Source: Sterolibacterium sp. (lineage in GTDB: Bacteria; Pseudomonadota; Gammaproteobacteria; Burkholderiales; Rhodocyclaceae). Taken from it: a stretch of DNA of 54,483 nucleotides. The translations under genes and the position numbers were made by a program. Where the stretch lies: contig JAGOVA010000014.1 in the NCBI GenBank assembly GCA_018061005.1, forward strand, positions 1 to 54,483, read 5' to 3'. Positions 43,110 through 51,018 of this stretch are shown here, in pieces (the first letter of the stretch is position 1; every line of letters begins with the position of its first letter). The notes below the pieces were generated by a model. It was given only the letters and a program-made list of their open reading frames with translations, did no database searches and was not told where the DNA came from.

Positions 43110-43784
43110 ATGAGCGAAAAACTCCCCGTTATTGCCATTCTCGGTGGCACCGGCGACCTCGGCACCGGCCTCGCACGTCGCTGGGCGCAGGCTGGTTATG
43201 AAGTCATCATCGGCTCGCGCACGCAAGACAAAGCCGAAGTCGCGGCGGCTGACCTGAAGAAAATCATGGACGAACGCGGTGTGAAAAGTGTCACCGTGCG
43301 CGCCGCCGACAACCTCGCCGCCGCGCAGGCGGCCGATATCGTCGCCATGACCGTCCCCTTCAGCCACCAGAAAAGCACGCTGGAAGGCGTGAAAGACGCT
43401 TTGCAGGGCAAGATCCTGATCGACGTGACCGTGCCGCTGGTGCCGCCCAAGGTTGCCCGCGTGCAACTGCCCGCTGAAGGCTCGGCCGGGCAGATTGCCC
43501 AGGCGTTGCTGGGTGAAAACGTCAAGGTCGTCTCGGCCTTCCAGAACGTCGCCGCGCACCATTTGCAGGAAGGCCAGGGGCTGGAATGCGACGTACTGGT
43601 CTGTGGCGACAGCAAGGATGCCCGCGCCGAAGTGATCAAGCTGGTCGAAGCCGCTGGGATGCGTGGTTTCCACGCCGGCAGCATCGCCAATGCCGCAGCC
43701 GTGGAAGCGATGACCTCGGTGCTGATTTTCATTAACAAGCAGTATGAGTGCCACGCGGGAATCCGCGTGACCGGGATTAAATAA
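43110..43784 (+). CDS. npdG: NADPH:F420 oxidoreductase-like protein
   Basis: Predicted to exchange hydride between NADP(H) and coenzyme F420. From the ATG at 43110 it has 224 residues, beginning with the nucleotide loop GGTGDLGTGLARRW (about 10-23), then the IIGSR strand and a dehydrogenase fold like archaeal and actinobacterial Fno/NpdG. The open frame extends to a TTG at 43095. The presence of a CofGH gene 0.4 kb downstream supports F420 rather than ordinary NADP use. A related oxidoreductase fold without F420 is the main alternative. Confidence 0.8.
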   Translation: MSEKLPVIAILGGTGDLGTGLARRWAQAGYEVIIGSRTQDKAEVAAADLKKIMDERGVKSVTVRAADNLAAAQAADIVAMTVPFSHQKSTLEGVKDALQGKILIDVTVPLVPPKVARVQLPAEGSAGQIAQALLGENVKVVSAFQNVAAHHLQEGQGLECDVLVCGDSKDARAEVIKLVEAAGMRGFHAGSIANAAAVEAMTSVLIFINKQYECHAGIRVTGIK

Positions 43785-43814
43785 ACCCAGTCTCAAACCA
43801 TCGTTTCGTCCGTC

Positions 43815-44165
43815 GTGCTGTATTACGCCTTAAAGGTCGCGCTGTCCGCCATGATACTTGTGGCGGTTTCCGCGATTGCCAAACGCAATTCAGGTGCGGC
43901 GGCATTACTCGCCGCGCTACCGCTAACATCAATACTTGCCTTCATCTGGCTGCATGTCGAAGGCACTTCGAGTGTGGCGATCGGTGAGCTTTCAGGACAG
44001 ATCTTCTGGCTCGTACTACCATCGCTGGTTCTATTTCTGCTACTGCCTGCCCTGCTCAGATATGGCCTGGGATTCTGGCTGAGCCTGACATTGGCTGCAC
44101 TGGCTACAGTAGCCAGTTACTACGTCCTGCTACCCGTTTTACGCAGAATGGGCGTGCAGTTGTGA
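43815..44165 (+). CDS. DUF3147-like small membrane protein
   Basis: 116-residue protein with about four hydrophobic helices, similar in pattern to DUF3147 proteins (SAIAKRNSGAAALLAALPLTSILA). The likely start is the GTG at 43815. It sits between npdG and cofGH on the same strand, with gaps of about 30 and 46 bases. Function unknown; transport or quinone roles would be guesses. Confidence 0.7.
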   Translation: MLYYALKVALSAMILVAVSAIAKRNSGAAALLAALPLTSILAFIWLHVEGTSSVAIGELSGQIFWLVLPSLVLFLLLPALLRYGLGFWLSLTLAALATVASYYVLLPVLRRMGVQL

Positions 44166-44211
44166 TTTCAGAATCTAGCGTGACCCTTCCGTACACTGCC
44201 TGTGATAACCG

Positions 44212-46725
44212 GTGAAAACAACCATGGGAAACCTCAGCGATCACCGTCTATTGAATACGCAGCAGACGGGTCTTCCATTGGATCGGGGTGCCGCACGGGC
44301 ACTGGCTGATGAAAAAGACATTGCCGCACTGATGGCTGCTGCTGCGGCACTGCGGGATCGCGGCTTCCGCGATGTCGTTACCTATTCGCGCAAGGTGTTC
44401 CTGCCGATCACCAAATTGTGTCGCGATGTTTGCCACTACTGCACCTTTGCCAGCACGCCGCGCGAAGTGGGGCAGGCGTATATGTCGCTCGATGACGTGC
44501 TCACCGCCGCCCACGCCGCGAAGCAGCAGGGCTGCAAGGAAGCCTTGCTGACGCTGGGCGAACGCCCCGAGTTGCGCTACCAGGCGGCGCGCGATGCGTT
44601 GGCGCAGATGGGGTTTGCCACCACGCTGGATTACGTCGCCCATGTCGCGGGCGAAATCTTCCGCCAGACCGGCCTGTTGCCGCACGTCAATCCCGGCTGC
44701 ATGGATGCTGCCGAACTGGCGATGCTGCGGAAAGTGTCGCCCTCGATGGGGCTGATGCTGGAATCCGCATCGCCGCGCCTGGGCGAGAAGGGCATGCCGC
44801 ACTACGGCTCGCCCGACAAGGAACCGGGGCGACGGCTGGAAACCCTGCGACTGGCGGGTGAGGCGAAAGTGCCGTTCACCTCGGGCATCCTGATCGGCAT
44901 CGGCGAAACACGGCGCGAACGCATCGAGTCGCTGCTGGCCTTGCGTGAATTGCACGAACGCTACGGCCACATCCAGGAAATCATCGTCCAGAACTTTCGC
45001 GCCAAGGCCGACACCCTGATGGCCGACGCGCCCGAGCCTTTGCAGGACGATCTGCTGTGGACGCTGGCCGTGACCCGCCTGATTTTTGGCGCGCAGATGA
45101 GCATCCAGGTCCCGCCCAATCTCAACCCCGGCGTGCTGCCGCAATTGATCGCGGCGGGCATCAACGACTGGGGTGGCGTGTCACCCGTCACGCCCGATTT
45201 CGTCAATCCCGAAGCCCCCTGGCCGCACCTCGATCAACTGGCGCAGGAAACCGCCGCCGCCGGTAAGTTCCTGCAAGAACGTCTGACCATTTATCCCGAA
45301 TACGCCCTCGACGGCGCGCAGTGGCAAGATGCCAGCCTGCGAACGGCCATCCTGCAAAGCATCGACGGCGAAGGGCTGGCGCGCACCAATGACTGGATAC
45401 CCGGACAGGATCAGCCCCTGCCGGCCGAAGACCTGCGCTGGCTGGAACCCCCGGTGCTTGTCGAAGATGTTAGTGCTGACTTACGCGCTATTGCCCACCG
45501 TGCCTCGATGGGTGCGGAGCTGACGGAAGCCGAGATCGTCCGTCTGTTTCAGGCGCGCGGGGCGGAGTTCGGCTATGTTTGCCAGCAGGCCGACCGGCTG
45601 CGCCAGCAGGTCAATGGTGAAACCGTCCGCTATGTGGTGACGCGCAACATCAATTACACCAACGTCTGTTACTTCAAGTGCCAGTTCTGCGCCTTCTCCA
45701 AAGGCAAGCTTTCCGAAAACCTGCGCGGCCAACCGTATGACCTGGATGAAAGCGAAATCGCCCGCCGCTGTCAGGAAGCCTGGGCGCGCGGCGCGACCGA
45801 AGTCTGCCTGCAAGGCGGCATCCATCCCGATTACACCGGGCAAACCTACATCGACATTCTCGACATCGTGCGCAGGGTCACGCCTGAAATGCACATCCAC
45901 GCCTATTCGCCGCTGGAAGTCTGGCAGGGTGCGGCGACGCTGGACATGCCGGTCGAAGACTACCTGCGCCAACTCAAGGCGCATGGCCTCAATACCCTGC
46001 CCGGCACGGCGGCCGAAGTGCTCGATGACGAAGTGCGCGCCGTGCTGTGCCCCGACAAGATCAACACCCGGCAATGGATGCAGGTGATCGAAACCGCGCA
46101 TGTCGTGGGTCTGCAAACCACCGCCACCATCATGTTCGGCCATGTCGACCGCTACCAGCACTGGGCGCGGCATTTGCGGCGGGTACGCGAGATCCAGACG
46201 GGAACAAAAGGCTTCACCGAATTCGTGCCGCTGCCCTTCGTGCCGATGGAAGCGCCGCTCTACCTGAAGGGACGTGCGCGCAAAGGGCCGACTTTCCGCG
46301 AAGTCCTGCTGATGCACGCCGTGGCTCGCCTCGCGCTGCACGGCCAGATCGACCACATCCAGGCCTCATGGGTGAAACTGGGCGACGACGGGGTGCGTGT
46401 GGCACTCGAGGCGGGCTGCGATGATGTGGGCGGCACGCTGATGAATGAAACCATCACCCGTGCTGCCGGTGCCACCCATGGCGAAGGCAAAACCCCGCAG
46501 GAACTCGAAGCCCTCATTCTCAAGGCCGGTCGCCAGCCGCGCCAGCGCAGCACGGATTATGGTGATGTCAGCAGCGAACGCCAGCAGGCCGGTCGCCACG
46601 CTGCACCGCTGGCAGCCGTCATCAACAATATGGACAGCGGCAAAGCCAGCGGCAAGCCGCGCCGTCTACTGGTTCGCTTTGCTGTTGAAACGGAGAACAA
46701 GGAAATAGGCGGCTGTGCGCGATAG
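44212..46725 (+). CDS. fbiC: Fused CofG-CofH (FbiC-type) FO synthase
   Basis: Makes 7,8-didemethyl-8-hydroxy-5-deazariboflavin (FO), the chromophore of coenzyme F420, from tyrosine and a flavin-pathway intermediate. The 837-residue protein has two radical SAM halves with CX3CX2C clusters: C70, C74, C77 in the CofG half and C486, C490, C493 in the CofH half. Archaea and cyanobacteria keep two genes; the fusion is typical of actinobacteria and scarce in proteobacteria. The GTG at 44212 or the ATG at 44224 may start it. A polar C-terminal tail of about 70 residues is unusual. No cofC, cofD or cofE genes are in the window. Confidence 0.93.
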   Translation: MKTTMGNLSDHRLLNTQQTGLPLDRGAARALADEKDIAALMAAAAALRDRGFRDVVTYSRKVFLPITKLCRDVCHYCTFASTPREVGQAYMSLDDVLTAAHAAKQQGCKEALLTLGERPELRYQAARDALAQMGFATTLDYVAHVAGEIFRQTGLLPHVNPGCMDAAELAMLRKVSPSMGLMLESASPRLGEKGMPHYGSPDKEPGRRLETLRLAGEAKVPFTSGILIGIGETRRERIESLLALRELHERYGHIQEIIVQNFRAKADTLMADAPEPLQDDLLWTLAVTRLIFGAQMSIQVPPNLNPGVLPQLIAAGINDWGGVSPVTPDFVNPEAPWPHLDQLAQETAAAGKFLQERLTIYPEYALDGAQWQDASLRTAILQSIDGEGLARTNDWIPGQDQPLPAEDLRWLEPPVLVEDVSADLRAIAHRASMGAELTEAEIVRLFQARGAEFGYVCQQADRLRQQVNGETVRYVVTRNINYTNVCYFKCQFCAFSKGKLSENLRGQPYDLDESEIARRCQEAWARGATEVCLQGGIHPDYTGQTYIDILDIVRRVTPEMHIHAYSPLEVWQGAATLDMPVEDYLRQLKAHGLNTLPGTAAEVLDDEVRAVLCPDKINTRQWMQVIETAHVVGLQTTATIMFGHVDRYQHWARHLRRVREIQTGTKGFTEFVPLPFVPMEAPLYLKGRARKGPTFREVLLMHAVARLALHGQIDHIQASWVKLGDDGVRVALEAGCDDVGGTLMNETITRAAGATHGEGKTPQELEALILKAGRQPRQRSTDYGDVSSERQQAGRHAAPLAAVINNMDSGKASGKPRRLLVRFAVETENKEIGGCAR

Positions 46726-47488
46726 CAGGCACTCACGTCTTGGCGATGGCGTGGTGCTGGTCGTCGGCGGCAGTGGCGGCATGGGCAGCGTCATCTGCCA
46801 GCACTTCGCCGCGCAGGGCTGCGATGTCGCGCTGACCTACCACCGCAATCCAGCCCGTGCCGCAACCGTGGCGCAAGCCGTTCGCGCCCAGGGGCAGCAC
46901 GCCAGCGTGCATGGCATGGACATCGCCGACGCCGCCAGCGTGGCCGCCACCATTGCAGAAATCACCGCCACCCAGCGCATCCACACCGTGATCGTCGCCA
47001 GCGGTTCGGACATCGACCAGCGCCGCATCGCCGACCTCACCCCCGCGATGTGGCACAGCGTGCTCGCAGCCGACAGCAACGGCTTCTTTCATCTGGTGCA
47101 CCACACCCTGCCGCATCTACGCGCCGCAGGCGGCGGCTCCTATGTGCATCTCTCTACCTGCGGCCTGCAACGCTGGCCCGATGGCGACGCACTGTCCGTC
47201 GCTCCCAAAGCCTGTAACGATGCCCTGCTGCGCGGCATCGCCCGCGAAGAAGGCCGCCACGGCATCCGCGCCAACGCCATCGCCGTCGGCGTCATCGAAA
47301 GCGGCATCTTCCTGCGCCTGAAACAACAAGGCCATTTCGACGAGCGCTGGCATCAGGCCGTACAACGCAACCTGTGCCTCAAACGCTACGGCCAACCCGA
47401 AGAAGTCGCCGAAGCCGCCTGGTACCTCGCCACCGCCGCCTATGTCACCGGCCAGACCCTCGCGGTTTCTGGCGGGTATGGGGTTTGA
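46715..47488 (+). CDS. SDR-family protein with altered catalytic residues
   Basis: 257-residue Rossmann protein starting from a GTG that overlaps the end of the FbiC-type gene by 11 bases, so it is probably co-translated with it. The cofactor loop GGSGGMG (18-24) and the C-terminal VTGQTLAVSGG are typical of SDRs. At the catalytic YxxxK position it has SVAPK (S161, K165): the Tyr is replaced by Ser, and the usual Ser 13 residues earlier is Thr148. It may be non-catalytic or use a modified mechanism. A decayed partial copy lies at 48796-48954. Confidence 0.87.
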   Translation: MRDSRHSRLGDGVVLVVGGSGGMGSVICQHFAAQGCDVALTYHRNPARAATVAQAVRAQGQHASVHGMDIADAASVAATIAEITATQRIHTVIVASGSDIDQRRIADLTPAMWHSVLAADSNGFFHLVHHTLPHLRAAGGGSYVHLSTCGLQRWPDGDALSVAPKACNDALLRGIAREEGRHGIRANAIAVGVIESGIFLRLKQQGHFDERWHQAVQRNLCLKRYGQPEEVAEAAWYLATAAYVTGQTLAVSGGYGV

Positions 47489-47623
47489 GAGAGCGGATCG
47501 ATGACGAGGCGTGCGCCCGTCAGATCATCTGGATAAGCAGGCGCTTGCCGGGGCTGCGGTGAGACAAACCCCAGGAGGAGGCGGATAATTGGGGATTGCA
47601 CCCGTAATCGAAAAGAGGAAGTC

Positions 47624-48769
47624 ATGGCTACGACCACCACACGCAAACCCCAGCGTTCCGCTACCCCAAAAACAACCCCGCCTATGACCAACACCGCCAA
47701 GGCACCGCGCCGCGCCCCTGCCAAGGCGCGTCTTGCCTCGGCAGGTGACATCGGGCCCATCAGCTCAGCGGAAAAGATTGAAACGAATGTGGTCACCCAG
47801 GCGGTGGACGCTGCCCAGCAAGCCCGGCTGGCGGCCTTGCGCGACATTGTTTCCGGCACGACGGCTGACGAGGCGCGCGACCTCCTGCACGGGCTGCTCA
47901 AAGAGCAGCAACTGAGCACGGAAAAGAACATCATCAATCCCGATCTTGAGCTGGCCGCAGCTTGGCGTGAGGGCGGGTATCCGTACAAAAATCTGATGGC
48001 CCGCCGTAATTACGAGGGGCAAAAATATCGCTTGCAGGTTGAGTTGCTCAAGCTGCAAGCCTGGGTGAAGGAAACCGGCCAGAAAGTGATCATTCTCTTT
48101 GAAGGCCGTGATGCGGCTGGCAAAGGGGGCACGATCAAGCGGTTCATGGAACATCTCAACCCACGGGGCGCGCGCGTCGTCGCTTTGGAAAAACCCAGCG
48201 AGATCGAACGCGGTCAGTGGTATTTTCAGCGCTATGTGCAGCACCTGCCGACCGCCGGTGAAATCGTGCTGATGGATCGTTCCTGGTACAACCGCGCCGG
48301 GGTCGAGCGTGTCATGGGTTTTTGTTCCAACGCCGAGTATTCCGAGTTCATGCGTCAGGCACCAGAATTCGAGCGCATGCTGGTTCGCAACGGTACGCAT
48401 TTGATCAAGTTCTGGTTCTCGGTCTCGCGCGAAGAACAGCGCCGCCGCTTCAAAGAACGCAAGGTGCACCCGCTCAAGCAGTGGAAACTCTCGCCGATTG
48501 ACATGGCCTCGCTGGATCGTTGGGATGACTACACCAAGGCCAAGGAGTCGATGTTCTTCTACACCGACACGGCCGACGCCCCCTGGACCGTGATCAAGTC
48601 AAACTGCAAAAAGCGCGCGCGCCTGAATGCCATGCGTTACGTCCTGCACCGGCTGTCCTACGCCAACAAGGAAGTCGAACACATCGGCCAACTGGACCCG
48701 CTCATCGTCGGCCGCGCCAACGTGGTATACGAACAAGGCGAGCACCAGCTCAACGTGCCGTTGCTGTAA
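47624..48769 (+). CDS. ppk2: Polyphosphate kinase 2 family protein
   Basis: Transfers phosphate between polyphosphate and nucleotides. The 381-residue protein has a Lys/Ala/Pro-rich N-terminal tail (1-40), then the PPK2 kinase domain with Walker A EGRDAAGKGG (160-169), the MDRSWYNRAGVERVMGF lid and Walker B region, and FKERKVHPLKQWKLSPID. The AAGAGGAAG ribosome site is strong. It lies between the SDR gene and the decayed SDR copy, so it may have entered with a local duplication. The subclass (GTP/ATP direction) cannot be read with certainty. Confidence 0.92.
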   Translation: MATTTTRKPQRSATPKTTPPMTNTAKAPRRAPAKARLASAGDIGPISSAEKIETNVVTQAVDAAQQARLAALRDIVSGTTADEARDLLHGLLKEQQLSTEKNIINPDLELAAAWREGGYPYKNLMARRNYEGQKYRLQVELLKLQAWVKETGQKVIILFEGRDAAGKGGTIKRFMEHLNPRGARVVALEKPSEIERGQWYFQRYVQHLPTAGEIVLMDRSWYNRAGVERVMGFCSNAEYSEFMRQAPEFERMLVRNGTHLIKFWFSVSREEQRRRFKERKVHPLKQWKLSPIDMASLDRWDDYTKAKESMFFYTDTADAPWTVIKSNCKKRARLNAMRYVLHRLSYANKEVEHIGQLDPLIVGRANVVYEQGEHQLNVPLL

Positions 48770-48795
48770 CGAAAACGAATGAAAATGAATGGGGG

Positions 48796-48954
48796 CACGT
48801 CTGGGTGATGGCGTGGCGCAAGCCGTTCGCGCACGGGTGTAGAGCAAGCCAGCCGTGTATGGCATCGCCGACGCAGCCAGCGTGGACGCCACCATTGCGG
48901 AAATCACCGCCACCCGTCGCATCCACGTCGTGCTCGCCGACGACAGCAACGGCT
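48796..48954 (+). pseudogene. Decayed partial copy of the SDR gene
   Basis: The sequence repeats pieces of the SDR gene at 46715-47488. CACGTCTGGGTGATGGCGTGG resembles 46734-46754; the next part matches about 46868-46989; the end GTGCTCGCC...CAACGGCT matches 47060-47084. Two internal deletions of about 113 and 70 bases, several substitutions and in-frame stops are visible, and nothing of the 3' part remains. It is a duplication remnant on the far side of ppk2. Confidence 0.85.
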
Positions 48955-48996
48955 AGGAATCAGATCATCAGATGATCCGCACATTCATTCGTTAAT

Positions 48997-50001
48997 TCAT
49001 CCATTCATCAACTCGTCGATCAGCCCCCATTCCAGTGCGGTCGCTGCGTTGATGCGTTTGCAGGATAAGGCCAGCCATGCGGTGCGTTGGCGGCCGATGC
49101 GGCGGGGAAGGCTGACGCAGCCGCCCGCGCCGGGGATCAGGCCGAAGCGGAGTTCGGGGAGCTGGAAGAAGGTCTTTGGTGAGGCCACCACATGCTGGGC
49201 GAAAGCCGGCAGTTCGATGCCTGCGCCAATGCAGGCGCCGTGCAGATGGCATTCGACACGATCGGCGCAGCGCGCCAGCAGTGCGCTGGGCAGGCGCAGG
49301 CTGCGGATGGCGTGGGCGCTGGCGGGGTCGGGCGTGCTGCCGAATTCGTCGAGGTCGCCGCCGGTGCTGAAGCAGTCGCCGTTGCCACGGAGGGTCGCGC
49401 GGGTGATGGTGCTGTCGGCGAGCAGCAGTTGCAGTGCTTCAAACAGGGCATCGCGCATGTCGACGGACAAGGCGTTGCGACGCTCGGGGCGATTGAGGCG
49501 GATGTCGAGCAGATCGCCTTGCCGGTTCAGTTGCACGGCGGCTTCTGCAAAGCCCGTGTGGCTCGGTTTGCGCGGGTTTTCTTTCAGCCAGGCACGGAAT
49601 TCGCGCCCTCCCTGCAGGGTGGCGTACGCTAGGGATTCGATGGTGAGTGCTGCGGCAACGGGCAAGCCCGCCGTGACGCGTAGCGTCTGTACCAGCACCG
49701 TCGCGGCCAGCGGCGCGCGTTCGATGTGGGTGAGCAGCGGGGTTGCGGCAGTGATATCTTCGACGACGACGTCATAGACATCGCGCCACGGATCGTCAAT
49801 ATCTGCACCGATGGCGATGACCGGGCAGCTCTGGCGCAGCAGCCAGGCGGCGACGGTTTCACGTTCGCGAGCCTCCACGGGACAGGCGGAGGACTGCACT
49901 AGCAGGTAGGGGGGCGCATCGAATGGCGACGGCATCGACACCGACGCGCCGGGCAGGGCGGCAAGCTCGGGGAGTTGCGCGGCGGAAAGCGTCGGATTCA
50001 T
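48997..50001 (-). CDS. Crotonase with a degenerate N-terminal crotonase-like half
   Basis: 334-residue protein of the enoyl-CoA hydratase/isomerase superfamily. The C-terminal two-thirds (about 155-334) is a crotonase core with GAGIELPAFA and LPELRFGLIPGAGG, keeping both catalytic-type Glu residues. The N-terminal 150 residues are not a standard extension: they include LAATVLVQTLRVTAG and ESLAYATLQGGREF, a pattern I associate with similar long actinobacterial crotonases. The gene follows the second LLM gene on the minus strand after 126 bases, with a hairpin in the gap. Reaction unknown. Confidence 0.82.
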   Translation of the reverse strand: MNPTLSAAQLPELAALPGASVSMPSPFDAPPYLLVQSSACPVEARERETVAAWLLRQSCPVIAIGADIDDPWRDVYDVVVEDITAATPLLTHIERAPLAATVLVQTLRVTAGLPVAAALTIESLAYATLQGGREFRAWLKENPRKPSHTGFAEAAVQLNRQGDLLDIRLNRPERRNALSVDMRDALFEALQLLLADSTITRATLRGNGDCFSTGGDLDEFGSTPDPASAHAIRSLRLPSALLARCADRVECHLHGACIGAGIELPAFAQHVVASPKTFFQLPELRFGLIPGAGGCVSLPRRIGRQRTAWLALSCKRINAATALEWGLIDELMNG

Positions 50002-50087
50002 GGCGACAGGCGATCCGGATGATGGCCGCTTGCAAACTCATCCCGCCCCGTCCCTTGAAGGGCTATCGTATGCACACTATTCGAATA

Positions 50088-50121
50088 CCTTGTCATTCCC
50101 GCGCACGCAGGAATGACAAGG
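50088..50121. repeat. Perfect 12-bp palindrome between LLM and crotonase genes
   Basis: CCTTGTCATTCC and GGAATGACAAGG flank a ten-base loop directly after the LLM stop codon (minus strand). The TCATTCC core resembles widespread proteobacterial intergenic repeats. No U-run follows, so it is a stem-loop without a classic terminator tail. Confidence 0.85.
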
Positions 50122-50127
50122 GCGCGG

Positions 50128-50997
50128 TTACAGTTTGGCAATCACCTCGTCGCCAAAGCGGCGGATGCCGTCGATCTTGGCTTGCGTGGTGAGGCTTTCG
50201 TCAAACGGGTTCCAGCCCAGCGCGCAGGCATCCGTCACGCCCAGGTCGCGCAGTTGCTTGAAGTCGTCCAGGCTGTAGGCGAACTGGTTCATGGCATGGA
50301 TGCGGAAGTCCGGGTGTTTGTCGGTGCCGTATTCGCGGCGATAGCCGTTGAGCTCATCGATCAGCTTCTTCAGCGTATCGGGTTCGCTGTTGGCCGAGAA
50401 CCAGCCGTCGCCCAGGCGTGCGGCGCGTTGCAAGGCGGCCTTGGCGTGGCCGCCGATGATGACGGGAATCGGCTTTTTTGGCACGGGGCACAGGCGCAAC
50501 GGGCCGAAGTCGTAGTTGGCACTGTGGTGTTCAAAATACACGCCCTGCTGGGCTGCACGGATGATCTGGATGACTTCGTCAAAGCGTTCGCCACGTTTTT
50601 CAAACGGCACGCCGTTGTAGGTGAAGTCTTCTTTCCACGGGCTGATACCCGCGCCGAAATCGATACGCTCGCCGCTCATCACCGACAGCGAGGTGAGTTG
50701 CTTGGCGAGGATCAGCGGCTGGCGCATTGGCACTTTCATCACGCCGCAGCAGAAACGCAGTTTTTTGGTCGCAGAGGCCATGAAGGACATGGCGACGATC
50801 GGTTCGATGAAGGGCGATACTTCGAGAAAGCCACGGATCATGTCGTGGTCGGAATAGGGATATTCCGATTCGGTGGCCTGGGGGAAGAAAAAACTGTCGG
50901 GAACGCTGAGGGTCGTCCAGCCCGAGTCTTCCGCCGCTTGAGCCACGGCGACGTAGTCTGCATAGCCACCGATACCGGTCATCAATGTATAGCGCAT
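50128..50997 (-). CDS. LLM-class F420-dependent oxidoreductase (second)
   Basis: 289-residue luciferase-like oxidoreductase related to the first LLM gene (both have QRAARLGDGW, a RREYG segment and a C-terminal IRR...VIAK). It keeps an AGISPWKEDF loop and VPVPKKPIPVIIGG-like strand. The AAGGAG site precedes the ATG. It lies 21 bases after the TPR gene of the exb cluster on the same strand and so may share that transcript. Coenzyme is inferred to be F420; FMN is the alternative. Confidence 0.85.
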   Translation of the reverse strand: MRYTLMTGIGGYADYVAVAQAAEDSGWTTLSVPDSFFFPQATESEYPYSDHDMIRGFLEVSPFIEPIVAMSFMASATKKLRFCCGVMKVPMRQPLILAKQLTSLSVMSGERIDFGAGISPWKEDFTYNGVPFEKRGERFDEVIQIIRAAQQGVYFEHHSANYDFGPLRLCPVPKKPIPVIIGGHAKAALQRAARLGDGWFSANSEPDTLKKLIDELNGYRREYGTDKHPDFRIHAMNQFAYSLDDFKQLRDLGVTDACALGWNPFDESLTTQAKIDGIRRFGDEVIAKL

Positions 50998-51018
50998 GCG
51001 GGTTGCTCCTTTTTGTTT

